Source of the DNA: Kalmusia sp. IMI 367209
Lineage: Eukaryota > Ascomycota > Dothideomycetes > Pleosporales > Didymosphaeriaceae
DNA length: 64,000 bases
Reading direction: 5' to 3'
Assembly (NCBI GenBank): GCA_027946365.1
Contig: JAPEUQ010000014.1
Coordinates: 62,001-126,000, forward strand
In this document: piece by piece, positions 10,403 to 23,119 of the stretch
How positions within the stretch are numbered: position 1 is the first letter of the stretch
Layout: every line of letters begins with the position of its first letter
Notes under the pieces: model-generated
What the model was told of the DNA's origin: nothing
Databases searched by the model: none
Seen by the model: the letters and a program-made list of their open reading frames with translations, nothing else
Translations under genes and position numbers: made by a program

Positions 10403-12978
10403 GTTTGTTCAAGTGTTTAGATGATACCTAGTGGAATGGTCTGAAGATAAGGAGATGTAGCTTCCGATATGGTTTTTAGTCGCTAGAGAAAGGCGTTCAA
10501 GAGGTTTCTGACTCACAAAGTCATGGCCTGTTTGGGCTAGTGTGCATATACTGAGAGGACAATTGTTTGAGGACTTACGTATTCTGGGCCTATTCAGTGC
10601 ACAATGCATCCTCAAGCTTTTACTCTAGTATTATTTGTAGCTGATCTGATCATGACGAAAGACTTCGAGAGCTGGACCGGGTTAATCGGTTGGGACGGGA
10701 GAGAGCTTTCAAGGCTTCTGAAATGCGGCCCTCTTCTAGCAAATCCTAAAAGAAAGCCTCCGCAAAAAAAGGATGTATTCCTTGTGATAGGATCTTAGAG
10801 ACTCTACTATTTAGTGATATGCTCCAGCCGAATAGAGAGAGCACTTTGGCCAACGTTGAAGCGCTCTCTACAGTTCCAAAGCCAATCAACAAATTCACCC
10901 ATACGACAATATCCCAATCTTCCACGCGAGGCCTTTCCTCAGAACCGCTTTACCCGCATTGTATTCAGTTATTCTTAGGCCCATCCCCGCTGCAGTCGGT
11001 GCAAAGGGCAGCAGTGCAACGCAACATGAAACAATGGCCCAACCTTAATGTCCCACCGTGTCACGTGGTACTCGTATCACGCTGGTATACAGAAGAAGGT
11101 TCGATGCGCGGAGCACAACATCATTACAGAAATCGGAGATGAGGCGTTCCGAGCAAGGGAGCGTGTGATATAGCCATTGGCGATCATAGCATATAATGGA
11201 GCAAGCTGCAGCTTATGCGGCTATGCTGGTGGGGTTTTTTTCAAGAAGTCCAAGCAAATCGTTTTGACGCGGCTCGACTGGATTGTAGATGAGGTGGTTG
11301 GAATCGAAGCTTCACGGCTACTCGATCTGTTGGACGCAGGTGTGAAACGAGGCAATACTTGAGTACATTTGCTCTGAATCCTCCTGAGGGCCCAATTGGT
11401 CTTCTGTTAGCGCAAGGATTCATTCCTGAAAACAAGAGCAGGATGCACGTTCAATGAACAGTTCGGGATGTGGGCAAGTAGCAACGTCGTGTCACTGAAT
11501 CAATGAATCGAAACCGAGCTCGTGCGAAACCCGTCCAAACGCCCGGTCCGTGGTCACCAGCCATAATTGCATCCTCTTGATCGTTTCATAAGCCATAAAA
11601 TCATAAGATCGTCGTTATCGACTGAGCCAGATATTCTCCGGCGGGCGCCGCCGCCGTTGCTAAACTTAGCGTCACGTCAATTCACCCTCGGCATGCAGCC
11701 ATCGGACGCCAAACGTCAAAGGACAAAAAACAATCGGTTGGTATTGGTCAGGTAAAACAAGTCGCACACAGCGTGAAGATATGCACTCCCCTCCCCATTC
11801 TGCAAATGCGGTCCACATCCACGTCCTACACCCCACCTCTACGCACATCCAGATCTCAGCAGCAAGCACTTGAGCACGACTCTGCTGTGTGCTTTTAGCC
11901 GTCACTGCAACAGGCTAATTTGGTTGGCTCTCAGCTGCTCCTGAGTTGGAGGGTACCCAGGGTATTTGGTCCGTTGGTACATGGTGCGTACGTCCAAGCG
12001 TGCATGCGTCTGCACTGCAGTGAGCTAAAATATGCGGAATAGATAATCGCTGGGAGCCGCAAGCGCTCAGCTACTGTATAGATGCTGTAAGGATTCAAGG
12101 TTTGTTCCGGGAATTGCTAGATGCATTTGGATTGGATTGTTTCGTAGGGCGCTGTAGGGCAGTAGGGCAGAGGAGGGGTGATAATGATTAAGGCGCTTAG
12201 GTGCAGACGTCTGAACGTGAGGGGTGGGCGTTAGCGCGGGTTCGATGGCTACCCCTGCGTTAGGTCATGTGCACGGATCTTCATCGCTCGTGCCGCCTGA
12301 GAATTGTTGTGCACTCCGAAAATAGTGCTTTTCAACGAGTATCCCTTCTGTCTTGGTCGGCCTGCAGTCGGCTTGTGTTCCGTCGCCGGTGGGACCGCGG
12401 AATCTGACTGGATGACATTTCTTGACGTGCATACGTAACCGAGTGCGTCGGCGACCACAAGCCTGCGAAGGCTTCGACGGGAAATGTGTGCGACGGCCGT
12501 GAAAGTACACGGTGATTGCGTCTTACTATATTTCGCTAACAAGTGCTTTTGTACAAGGCCGTGAGGACAGGAAATTTGAAAAATCGACGTGAAAACGCAG
12601 CATAAGATATCGTACACGCAAAGGAATGCCAAAAAGAACAACTGATACAGTGTCCATAAAGTCGTTAAGATAAGAGTAAAACATTAGGTATGCGACCGTG
12701 ACATCTCAACTTCGTAAGAAGCAATGCATGCAGTGCAAGAGAAGAATTTTGCAAGGAAAGATTTTGAGAAGGAGAGCATGTGAGCGAAGCAAGACATTGA
12801 AACGAAAAAGACTGCGCAAATACATGCTCGTGAAATGCGTGCTACGCGTAAAATTGCAAAGCATACCTCCATCGATCCAGTGGTATCATGGGAATGTCGT
12901 CATGGCTGCGTGAAAAGGTCGTCGGAACGCTTTCAAAACAGATACCGCCTAAATGCTTTTTGTGACAAAAGGAACGCC
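10403..12978. other. long intergenic stretch, no gene recognised
   Basis: About 2.6 kb. All open frames are under 135 codons and lack motifs. A CACGTG E-box lies at 11062-11067. Short GTAGGG-type direct repeats occur near 12145-12170. I see no transposon ends, tRNA or decayed gene that I can name. Confidence 0.5.
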
Positions 12979-14142
12979 TCAGATGCCGACAGTGTCTTTA
13001 AACGAATGCGGTGTTGTCGTTCGGGGCTGTGTCTCTTCAACCCCTTCCATCCTTACATCTCGTGACTCGGACCCTAGACTTTGGCGAGGTGAAGGGCCCT
13101 GAGCACCGTACTGTAGATGAGACATGTGCTGCTCACTATCTGGCCTTGTTGAGGAGGAAAAGGGAGCCGAGTTGGGGGTGAAGTTCGAAAATGCCTGGCT
13201 TTGACTCTGGTCTGCCGTGGCCGGGCCAAAAATGTCGGGGGATCCCAGTTCCAGTGGTGCTGGCTTGGACTTTTTCTTCCCCGAAGAGGACTCTGTGCTC
13301 TGTTCAGGTGGTTGCGTGCCTTGTGGTGTCGTTGCTCCCGTTGTGGGCGCGGGTAGAGGTGCGCTTGGTGGCGTCTGCGCATAGGAAATGGGGCCTCCTG
13401 TGGGAATCTGGGGCACGTCTCTGGCCGTTATCGACGGTCTAGATTTCCGGGGTTGGGGATACGGCTCGCCCTTCGCCTGTGCCTCCTGTCTCCTCGCCTC
13501 CGTCACTGCCTTTGGTGGTCGACCGCGTTTCTTCTTGCTTGCGGGTTCGCCTGAGGGTGATATGGTCGTGGTGTACGCTGGCTGGTTCGCTATTCCCATG
13601 TAAGGGGGCTGTGACGGCCGTGGCTGGATCGGTGTGAACGACTCTGGATGCGGCCGCTTCTGTGTTAACTCGCGGCTAGTAGCGGGGTACATAATTGGAG
13701 CAGCAGGCGGCGGGACAGGGTGTCTATACTCGCTCGGTGGGACCTGCGCGGCTAAGTCTTCGAAAGCCCTGTGGCATGAAGCCAGCGAGCGCCCTACGAG
13801 CGGGATTAGCAGCGGCAACGGCAACGGCAACAAACGCAAACGACAGTACCCAAGCCCCAGTAGACCTAGCAGATTGAGGCGGCTGGAAGCAAGCACGAGG
13901 GCGGCGTGGGATAGACGCTCACCATTTGGCAGCACCAGGTCGTTCCACCTGACCTGGATGCCCGAGTCTCGAATGACGCCCAATAGCACGCGGGAGGGGC
14001 TGTGTCCTGCCTTTAGCAAAACCTCGGCGAGTAGGTCAACTCTCTGGGAGGTCTGGTCAGCGAGGGAGAGGGCGCTACTGGCGGCTCAGGATTGCGGCAC
14101 ATACCTCGTGCTCTGACCACGGCTGGTCGTGGGGATCCATGC
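12979..14142 (-). CDS. AT-hook protein, probable DNA-binding nuclear factor
   Basis: Three exons (14107-14142, 13923-14052, 12979-13793) give 326 residues. It starts MDPHDQPWSEHE and then has a compact folded segment (SQRVDLLAEVLLKAGHSP, then VIRDSGIQVRWNDLVLP, ending NGRSLASCHRAF). An extended Pro/Ser/Gln-rich region follows, with one clear AT-hook core, KKKRGRPPKAV, next to more basic residues. AT-hooks bind the minor groove of AT-rich DNA. Intron 1 is 54 bp, with a CTGAC branch site just before CAG. Intron 2 is 129 bp, a multiple of three and free of stops, so unspliced RNA stays in frame; splicing restores the NGRSL...CHRAF join, which I prefer. The specific target and process are unknown. 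Confidence 0.75.
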
Positions 14143-17100
14143 TGTGCCTACGTCCAGCAACGAGAGGGGAGAGGTTAACAAAATACTCGCCGCGACTTGA
14201 GCGGCATGCAACCAGACGAATTGAGTAACGAGCGATGACCAGGCCGTAAGTAAAGTAGGCGCAGAGGCGCGCGGTAACAGAAGCGTGTCCCGTGGCGGCG
14301 GCGGCGACGGCGGCGTCGGCGGCAGAGAGGAAGAGGAGAGGGGGGGGGGGAACAATAACGAGAGTAAGAAGAGAGCATCAAACGAAGGTGACGAAACAAA
14401 AAGTCATCAAGGAGACCTCATGCCGGAAGGCAGAGTGTGTCAAAAGAGAACCATGAGGCTGGTCGCAGGAAGAGAAGAGACGGCAACAGCTTGGAAAATT
14501 AGGGACACACTGGGGACGCGGGTTATAGAGAGCTAATGCAGCTCGATTATCCTGGATGATGACTTGCAGGAGCGCAATTTGACGATAAACTTCGAGTGAC
14601 CTTCTGCCGCTCGCACGCTGCACCGCGCGCCGCCCGCTGAGGTGCAGCAGGCGTCTCCACCTGGCTCCGCCGTTCGCGTTTCCAGTCGCAACGAGGGTGG
14701 TTTGCTCGAGGGGGGATGGCGCCACAAGGAGGGAGCGGGAGAACACCCACGGCCCACGGCCAATCGCTGCGCGCGCGGGCCCCCGGCACTCATGGTCGCA
14801 CCAGGAAGAGCCTGATACAGAGCGTACACGGCGCGCTCTTTGGAGCCGTCGAGCTGCTGTGCGGAGGCGCTCTTGCAGCTCTGTGAGAGCACGCTGCTGC
14901 AACGCGCGCCCGTCAGGCCGCCAGAGACGAGAGGACGAGGAGCGGGCGGGCGTCGGCGGGAGGCTGTTGTTGGATCCCCAGGCCATCCTCCTCCCACCAT
15001 CCCACACGGGGGAGCGGAACGCATGGCGAACGGCGACTTGGACGACGACTTGGACGACGACGACAACGGGCGGCGACGGCGGGCCCTGTGCGGCGGTGTT
15101 CGTTCGTAATGTCGCGATTGTCCGCACTCGCTGGCCAGGAGAGTAGAGGGAACCGTCGGGATGCGCTTCTTATACTCAGCACCGCGCTGGCTGCCGACCG
15201 CGCTGCCACGTAGCACCAATGGGCCTCCCCTCCGCCATCCCGCTCGACTCTTCTCTCCTCTCGGCCGTCGACGATTCACCGCGCTGGTGGTGCTGGTGTT
15301 CGTCCCATTACCTCATCCGTGGGTTGCGTCTGCTTGCGTGTGGGTGCGCGTCTCCGTCCCCTGGATACACATCCTCCCACCGTCCTACCAGTCCTACCGT
15401 TGACTAGGGCGCTGCAGGCGGGAGGCGTAAGCGCCGTATGGCACTATTGTTACAAATAGACGAGCGGCCAAGCCGTCCGCAAAAAGACCAGGAACGCTGG
15501 CCGCCAACGTCACCGCGGCGGCCGTTGTGCTCAGGAAAGTCTCAGAGGCCGTGAGTGGTGCGGGAGAGGCGTTGCCCGATTCGTCCAAGTCGGCCCTGTT
15601 CAGCAGTATTGGGGGCCGCGCTCTGATCCAAAACAAACCTCTGGAGCCCATTGCTCCGCCAACTGCTGCCTTAGCATGGCTTGAACCCCCGCCCGATGCG
15701 GAATCCTGATCCTGTCCTGCATCCATTCGCTTCGCGCCCGTGCCTTGCTTACCTGGTAGAAACGATAAACTTGCACCCCTCCAAGACTCCGAGACACGCT
15801 TCCCGCACCACTGATCTTCGCCTAATCAAGCCATGTTCGTTCTCTCTACATTCCGGCCGTTTCAGCAATATCGAAAGGAAAAAAATTCATTCGGCAAGCG
15901 GGAAAGCCGGACACCTGCCCTTGTCTGTGCAATCGGCCATGGAATCGTCCATCTTGGGGCAACACGAGACACGATACAGCTGAACAGACCCGTACGAGAA
16001 TCTGAGCTGTTCGGTTGGTTTCGTGGGTTTCGTCAGTCCTGGCCGTCGCGCCGTTGAGCGCAATCAGGTAGCCCTCACGGCTTGGGGCGAAAACTCGTTC
16101 GATCCTGGTACATGGCACGTACCCACGTGGACTTTCTGTATTCGGGGCAAACTGCGATTCTAGCGAATCCATTGGGGACCATCCTAGTCTATTGTCTGAC
16201 ACCTGTTATGTCTGTATACCTTGAAATTGCTGGAAATTTGCTGAAATTGCTGCCTTGATACGAGCCTACGGATGCAAATAGTGGCTCCGATGCTACACGC
16301 TTGCATGCCGATACTAAAGGTAGTTTGTCTTACCATGTATACCGTCATGTTCTACCTAGGCAGGTGTTGAGACACATGCAAGAGCACCAACCAATTCCAA
16401 AAGGCCGTCCCCGCGTGTAGAATGGTTACAAGACCAAGGGCAAAGACATCACATGCGGACCAGCTTCTGTAGCGCAATACGAAGTCATCACGGTCTTTAT
16501 AGGGGGTGCCTCCTAGACCCACATATCTGAGATGTGCCACGACAGCACCATTGACATCGTAGGGTGTGAAAGGACCGATGCCGATCGGAGTATGTACCGG
16601 TATTATGTATCCTGGGGTAACACAAGTGAAGGACGCTACGACGTCGTCTTGCGGAACGACAAGCTTTCTCCACATGTTCGTCGGACCTCCGAGCACGCAT
16701 CAGAACACCAGAAGCATGCGTTGGGACATGCGAAATGGGTCCGAGGAGACGAAAGACGTCGTGTATCTAGGTTCCCTCTACGATATCACATGGCTAACAT
16801 GGCTTCTCCTCCCTGTTACCGTTTATCTGCGCGGTCCAAGATGTCGCTGCGGCGCCGCAGAGCCAGGGTCTCCAGCAACACTTAGCCGAGACCTGAGCGG
16901 CTCATCACCAACACCTCAGCGAGCCTACTAGCTACAACCTCTGCGGCCTCGACGGCTTCTCTGCTCGGCGCAATTGTCCAACCTCCTCCATCTCCAGCGC
17001 AGGCGTTACCTCCGCCAACATCGCGCGCCTCCCTGCCCGATTGCATTGCGCCCCGACCGCGCCGAGTCTCGCGAGCACTTCTGGTCCCTCTATGTCGAAG

Positions 17101-17489
17101 ACAGACGCCTCCCAGCGCTTTCCTAGTCGCCGCTTCACGTCGCGTAGCCCGTTCGTCTCGGTTCCAAAGCGCATGCCATCCGTCCGGTACCTCAGCGGTC
17201 CATAGTGCACTTGGACTCGCCGTGTCGCAAGGGTAGCAGAGATTTGCCTCCGAGTCCGAGGAAAGCAAGTGGACACACGCCCACCACCGACGACTCTCGT
17301 TGTTCCACCGGCTGTCGTTTTTATTTTGTTGGGGAACCCTATTTGTCTATTTGCTTGCGCCGCCGGAGCATGCGTTGAAGGCCAGGATTGTCGTCGCCGC
17401 GTATTTAGCGTGCCCAAGTTCCTCGAGCATCCTCTCCTCCCGCGCACCCTCAAACCACTCCCACGCCCGCCACGCGCCGTCCACCGGGC
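14143..17489. other. 3.3 kb GC-rich divergent spacer between AT-hook gene and SET2
   Basis: The spacer between divergent starts is unusually long here. From about 14200 to 15400 it is strongly GC-rich, with a 10-base G run at 14341-14350. The 150-250-codon open frames overlapping on both strands there are what GC-rich non-coding DNA gives by chance; their translations (Arg/Pro/Ser/Ala-rich) show no motif. From 15400 to 17400 there are only shorter frames without recognisable content. Long 5' leaders, or a non-coding RNA, could be hidden here. Confidence 0.5.
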
Positions 17490-20481
17490 ATGTCGGATAA
17501 CGAGTCGGACAGGACAGCTGGTCTGGGACCCGAGCTGCGCAGCATGAAGCTGGAGGAAGGCGCATCACCTCGAGGGGAAGGCGCGGGCGCTGCTGCTCAA
17601 GTGAAAGAGGAGGACGTAGGCAGCACGCCCACACCGGTCCTTATGCCAGCCCGCGTCAAGTCTCGCTCCAAGTCGCAGTCTCCGGTCAAACAGCTCCCCT
17701 CCGGTCCCTCGACCCCGGACGCGGACGCACACGAAGAGGTGCTTGGCGGCGAGATCACCCTGAAGATGGAGCCTGGGAAGGCGCCCAAACTGTCGCGCAC
17801 GGCGTCGCAAAAAATTCTATCACGCCCGCCCCTGCTTTATCGCCACCTTCCCGATGTCACCCAAGAGGCCAAGGCGACTTTTGATGTTCTGCTCGAGTGC
17901 ACCTACGCCAACAAGCATCTCGGCACGACCGAACATGCTCTGGAGTGTGATTGTTCCGAGGAGTGGGGTAAGTCGCGGACTCGACCGTCCACGCCTACAT
18001 TTGCGCCTTCTGTCCGCTGACGCCGCCTTAGACTCCAAAGAACGGATCAACAATGCCTGTGGCGATGACTCGGATTGCATCAACCGCGCTACGAAGATGG
18101 AGTGCGTGGGCGATTGTGGCTGCGGTCGTCAGTGCCAGAATCAGCGTTTCCAGCAGAAACAGTACGCCAACGTGACCGTCATCAAGACCGAAAAAAAAGG
18201 TTTCGGGCTTCGAGCCAATACTGACATGAAGCCGGGCGACTTCGTCTTCGAGTACATTGGTGAGGTGATCGAGGAGAAGGCTTTCCGTCGGCGCATGGTG
18301 CAATATGACCAGGAAGGCATCAAGCATTTCTATTTCATGTCGCTTACCAAGGGGGAGTTTGTTGATGCAACCAAGAAAGGCAATCTCGGTCGTTTCTGCA
18401 ACCACTCGTGCAATCCGAACTGCTTCGTCGACAAATGGGTGGTGGGCGACAAGCTGCGCATGGGCATCTTTGTCGAGCGCAAAATCAAAGCAGGCGAGGA
18501 ATTGGTCTTCAACTACAATGTCGATCGATACGGCGCAGATCCACAACCCTGTTACTGCGGCGAACCCAATTGCACTGGTTTCATTGGCGGCAGGACGCAG
18601 ACCGACAACGCCACGAAGCTATCACATGCTACCATCGAAGCTCTGGGGATTGATGATGGAGACGGCTGGGAAACAGCTGTCGCCAAGAGGCCCCGCAAAA
18701 AGAAAGCTAGCGAGGATGATGAGGAGTATGTCAATGACATTCAGCCTAAGTCTTTAGAAGCTCATGGCGTCACCAAAGTCATGGCCGCTTTGCGGCAATG
18801 CACAGAAAAGTGGATTGCTGTCAAGCTCCTGGATCGAATTCAGCAAAGCAATGGGGACAAGGAGGTCGGCCACCGCGTGATTCGCATGCACGGCTATGAA
18901 ATCCTCAAGACCACTCTCGTCACATGGAAAGATGACCCAAATGTCGTGTTACAGATCCTTGATGTCCTCCACGAACTACCCCGGCTTACTCGGAACAAGA
19001 TCCAAGACTCCAAGATTGAGGAGGTTGTTCAGAATCTGCGAGATGAGTGTGATGACGAACGTGTGATCGAATCCATCAATGAACTACTCAAGGAATGGAG
19101 CAAGCTTGAGCTAGGTTATCGGATACCGCGAATGAAGCGTGATCCAAACGCTAGCACGCCTGCTCGGACGGATACTCACTTCGAGCGTCGAGAAAAGCGT
19201 CGGGAACGCTCCAAATCCCGATCGCAGTCTCCCGATCCCAAGATCCCAACCAGTGCACCATTAGCCCCTCGCGGTTTCAACGCGCCTAAAGGACCTTCCG
19301 CTATGGCTAACCTTCCACGTCCGCCTCCACGTCCGCTGCGACCGTTCAATAGCCTCCCTCCTGGCTGGTTTCAAGCGAAGTCTGAAAACGGAGCAACATA
19401 CTTTTATACGGCAAGCGGTGTTACGCAATGGACACGGCCAACCCTTTCAGCAAATCAACCACCACCCGCCCCATCCAAGACCAAGTCAGAAACACAAGTG
19501 CTTCAAGATATTATCTTATCAATAACGGCCAGTGCTACCCCTGGCCAAAAGGGATCTGCGTCCTCCACCCCGCAGCCCGGCGCGGACGAGCCCAAGGAGA
19601 AGAAGTCGAACAGTGAGAAATGGCTGAACATGCCACAAGAGAAGCGGGAGAAGATATATGAAGGAAATGTGAGGTCTACATGATTTGTTTGGAGACAACG
19701 CTGACGAGTACAGATATCTAAGCATGTCATGACGGTTACATCTCGATATAGAAAAACGTTCGAAAAGGACGACATCAAGAGGTTGTCCAAAGAGGTGAGC
19801 TATGAGATGCAGTCATTGAATCAATTACTCACTGTACACCAGGTAGCGAAGAAGCTAGTACGTGGGGACTTCAAGTCCAATCGCGTGAAAGACCCGACGG
19901 CGCCTATCGGTTCGAAGCATGAAAAGACGGTGAAGATTTTTGTGAAAGACTTCATGGACAAAGCTGTCAGAAAAAAGACGGAACGCGACAAAGCAAAGGC
20001 GGCCCGGGCCGATACCCAAACCAACGGCGACGTTGCTTTGTCGGTTGAGGCAAAAACCCCAGAGACTCCGCGATTCGAGTTGGAGATGGAGAATGATGTG
20101 AAGGAGGCGACGCTGGATCCCTATGACGGCTCACCAACAGAGTCAGGGACAGATCTGAAGAGGAAGAGGGAAGAGGACGGCGAGCCGGCTTCACCTAAGA
20201 AATCGAGGACGGAAGCACAACCATCTCCTCCGCCACCTCCTCCGCCACCAGCAGAGGAGATGCATATCGATGTGGAGGGATCGACCCTCACGCCTATGGA
20301 CGATGACCCCGTATCTATACATTCAACAAGTGATGGTAGCGTGAATGGTGTCAAGCCGAAGACACTCAATCTTGCCAGTCCTATGCAGCTAGCGACACCT
20401 CCAACCAAGGAACATAGCGACTACGCCAACGGTGGTAACAAGAATCACAAGCGTCTGGTCATTGCAGAAAGCAGATCTTAA
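17490..20481 (+). CDS. SET2: SET2 histone H3 lysine-36 methyltransferase
   Basis: Four exons (17490-17967, 18032-19668, 19714-19794, 19843-20481; introns 64, 45 and 48 bp) encode 944 residues. The Cys-rich AWS domain spans the first intron (about 140-200). The SET domain is about 207-325, with the NHSCNPNC catalytic/cofactor motif near 282 and FNYN near 319. The post-[11 protein letters not shown] follows near 333. A WW domain (LPPGWFQAK...TQWTRP) lies near 602-632. A C-terminal SRI domain begins near 705 ([10 protein letters not shown], then [18 protein letters not shown]) and binds the phosphorylated RNA polymerase II tail. This order is diagnostic for Set2, which deposits H3K36 methylation during elongation in the nucleus. 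The tail ends with polyproline and charged segments. The 48-bp intron 3 is in frame and lies inside the SRI domain, so retention would insert 16 residues. Confidence 0.97.
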
Positions 20482-21492
20482 CTCAGCGTGGCTTCCAAGG
20501 AGCGCGCGTTCGTTGTACCTTCTTATGCTGTGTTTATAGTTCTTGTGCTGCGACATCCATTGCTTTGGCGTTTGGGATTTATGCATGGTTGCGATGACCG
20601 ACCTGAAAAGGATGGCGCCCGATGAGCGGCGAACATCAAGGTGAATCATATGGAGCGTTGTCCGCTCTTCTACATAATATAATTCTCGATAGCTGGAGGC
20701 GTAGCACGTGCGGGACGTGAGCAGGATGGATGGATGAGGAAAGAGTAGTCCGGCAGCACTCGAGGTGGATTGGGAAGAGACGTGAGGAGTCGAGAAGGAT
20801 ACGCAAAACACACGAGGGATGAAGCTCTGCTGCATCTCCGTCATGTGCGCACCAATGGCTCACCCATACCATATGCAATGTCTATTACCAAATATATCCA
20901 CAGTGGTACCCTGCGAACCGACAGCCACGTGATTCCGCACTCCTCGACCAGCCGGTCAAACAATAGACTTTCCGACGGCAAACGAGTGGGAACGTCGACG
21001 ACGGAGCGTGGGCCGTACCACGTGAGCAAAACTGCAGCTTACCCAGCTGTCGAGCACGGGTTCCGGAACGACTTGCCCAGCTCAGTGGCGGTCGTACTGT
21101 GCGGGGGTTAGCGTCTAGCAAGTATAGCGCGTATGAGGCGTGTAAATGCTCCCAGAGCTGCACCAAAGCGCACAAGTCCGACGGCTTAGCTTCAGCATCG
21201 CATGGGCCCGTGTGCTTTGGGGATAGCTTCGGCTTAGACCCCGCCCTATGGTCGAATCCACCCTCTGACGGAACCGATAAACAACGGCGATAAAGCCAGA
21301 CCGCCACCCTTGAGCACTGCTTAGCTTCACCTTGCTGCTATCTTGCTACTCTGTCTTCTCACAGCGTCCTTCCATCATTCTGCCTTCGTGCCACAGCTAA
21401 TTGAGTTGATCCCCAGATCCAGCTTCCCCACCCGTAGCTTCCCCAACTTCGTCACAGCTGCGCGAGTCTACCGCCGCTTCTTCCCGGTCGCA
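20482..21492. promoter_or_regulatory. SET2 3' region and GABA-transaminase promoter
   Basis: About 1 kb. Two CACGTGA E-boxes lie at 20926-20932 and 21019-21025. A pyrimidine-rich leader (about 21330-21490) precedes the GABA-transaminase ATG. No gene recognised. Confidence 0.45.
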
Positions 21493-23119
21493 ATGGCCTC
21501 TCTTCTCCGCACTGCCAGATGCGCGCGGCCTGCGCTCTCCCCATCAGCTGCTGCTCGTCCAGCTGCTCGACTTGCACCAATTGCTCTCCGGAGACGCTAT
21601 GCCTCCGCCGCTGCCAGTGCGGTCGCTGCCGACAATAGCACCCCGTCCTTGTTCCCAGATGAACCCACGGGCCCTATTGTCAAGACTCAGATCCCGGGAC
21701 CGAAAAGCAAGGCTGCGATCGAGAGACTGAGCAAGGTGTTTGATACCAGGAGCTTGAACATGATGGCCAATTACAGCCAGAGCTATGGCAACTAGTAAGC
21801 TGGAGCTCTGCAGTCTTCCAGATTCTTCATCTGAGGCTGTTCAACTAGCTGGAGGCCTGACTCACGAATTGTGTAGTATTGCTGACCTGGACGGTAACCT
21901 TCTCCTCGACGTATATGCGCAGATTGCTTCTATACCCGTTGGCTACAACAACCCCACCTTACAGCTTGCAGCTACCTCGCCCGAGATGGCCTCTGCCATC
22001 ATCAACCGACCGGCGCTTGGCAACTTCCCCCAGCACGATTGGGCTGACATTCTCGAGACTGGTATTCTGTCTGTAGCTCCCAAGGGTCTGGACCAGGTCT
22101 TCACCGGACAGTCCGGTTCCGACGCGAACGAACTGGCATACAAAGCTGCATTCATGTACAAGCGCCAACAGGAACGCGGTGGCGCAGGCGTTGATTTCAC
22201 CGAGCATGAGATCAACTCGTCCATGGTCAACCAGTCGCCCGGTGCACCCCAATTATCCATCCTATCTTTCAAGCTGGGCTTCCACGGCCGCCTCTTCGGC
22301 AGTCTATCCACCACTCGTTCAAAGCCTATCCACAAGCTCGACATCCCCGCATTCGACTGGCCCCAAGCTCCCTTCCCCGTCGTGAAGTACCCCCTCGACC
22401 AGTACGCCGCGGAAAACGAAGCCGAAGAGCAGCGTTGTCTCGCCGAAACAGAGCGCTTGATCAAGGAATGGCACGCCCCACCTGCCGCCGTAGTCGTCGA
22501 GCCTATTCAGTCCGAGGGTGGCGACAATCACGCGTCGCCAGCCTTTTTCCGCGGCCTGCGCGAAATCACAAAGAAGCACAACGTCCTCTTCATCGTCGAT
22601 GAAGTCCAGACTGGCGTTGGAGCAACGGGGAAATTCTGGGCCCACGAGCACTGGGGTTTGACCACGCCCCCGGATATGGTTACCTTCTCCAAGAAGGCGC
22701 AAACCGCCGGTTATTACTTCGGCAACAACGACCTGCGGCCCAACAAGCCCTACCGCCAGTTCAACACGTGGATGGGTGACCCAGCCCGCGCCATCCTCTT
22801 CCGTGCCATCATAGAAGAGATCAAGCGCCTTGACCTTGTGCAGAACACTGCTGTCACCGGTGACTACCTCTACGGTGGGCTGCAGCGCTTGTCTGAGCAG
22901 TTCCCCAATGAGATCCAGAACCTGCGTGGAAAGGGCCAGGGTACCTTCATCGCGTGGGACAGCCCGCGACGAGACGAGGTGCTCAAGAAGGCCAAGGGCG
23001 TGGGTATCAACATTGGTGGATCGGGCGAGAGCGCCGTGCGCTTGAGGCCGATGCTCATCTTCCAGCAGAAGCATGCGGATCTGCTGCTTGAGGGGTTGGA
23101 GAAGATTTTCAAGTCGTAG
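21493..23119 (+). CDS. 4-aminobutyrate aminotransferase (GABA transaminase), mitochondrial
   Basis: Two exons (21493-21794, 21877-23119; intron 82 bp) encode 514 residues. The enzyme transfers the amino group of GABA to 2-oxoglutarate, giving succinic semialdehyde and glutamate in the GABA shunt. The first ~35 residues (MASLLRTARCARP..., Arg/Ala/Ser-rich, no acids) look like a mitochondrial presequence; an upstream in-frame extension was rejected because this ATG fits the presequence. Class-III aminotransferase landmarks are present: VFTGQSGSDANELAYK, the cofactor-binding Asp in FIVDEVQTGVGATGKFWA, and the PLP Schiff-base lysine in VTFSKKAQ. The intron restores NYIADLDGN. The fungal orthologues are gatA (Aspergillus) and UGA1 (yeast). 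The frame and length are complete. Confidence 0.97.

Noticed and set aside
12249..12641. 130-codon minus-strand frame
   Set aside because: Ends in a chance hydrophobic start, no domain, no splice support.
14378..15279. Two overlapping ~250-codon minus-strand frames and a 149-codon plus-strand frame
   Set aside because: GC-rich DNA with few stop codons; translations are Arg/Pro/Ala/Ser-rich without domains and overlap on both strands.
15660..15740. Possible tRNA T-arm (CTTGAACCC)
   Set aside because: The flanking bases do not form a T-stem and no cloverleaf could be built.
16882..17453. Two minus-strand frames upstream of SET2
   Set aside because: No domain, overlap the likely SET2 leader, and both strands are open by composition.
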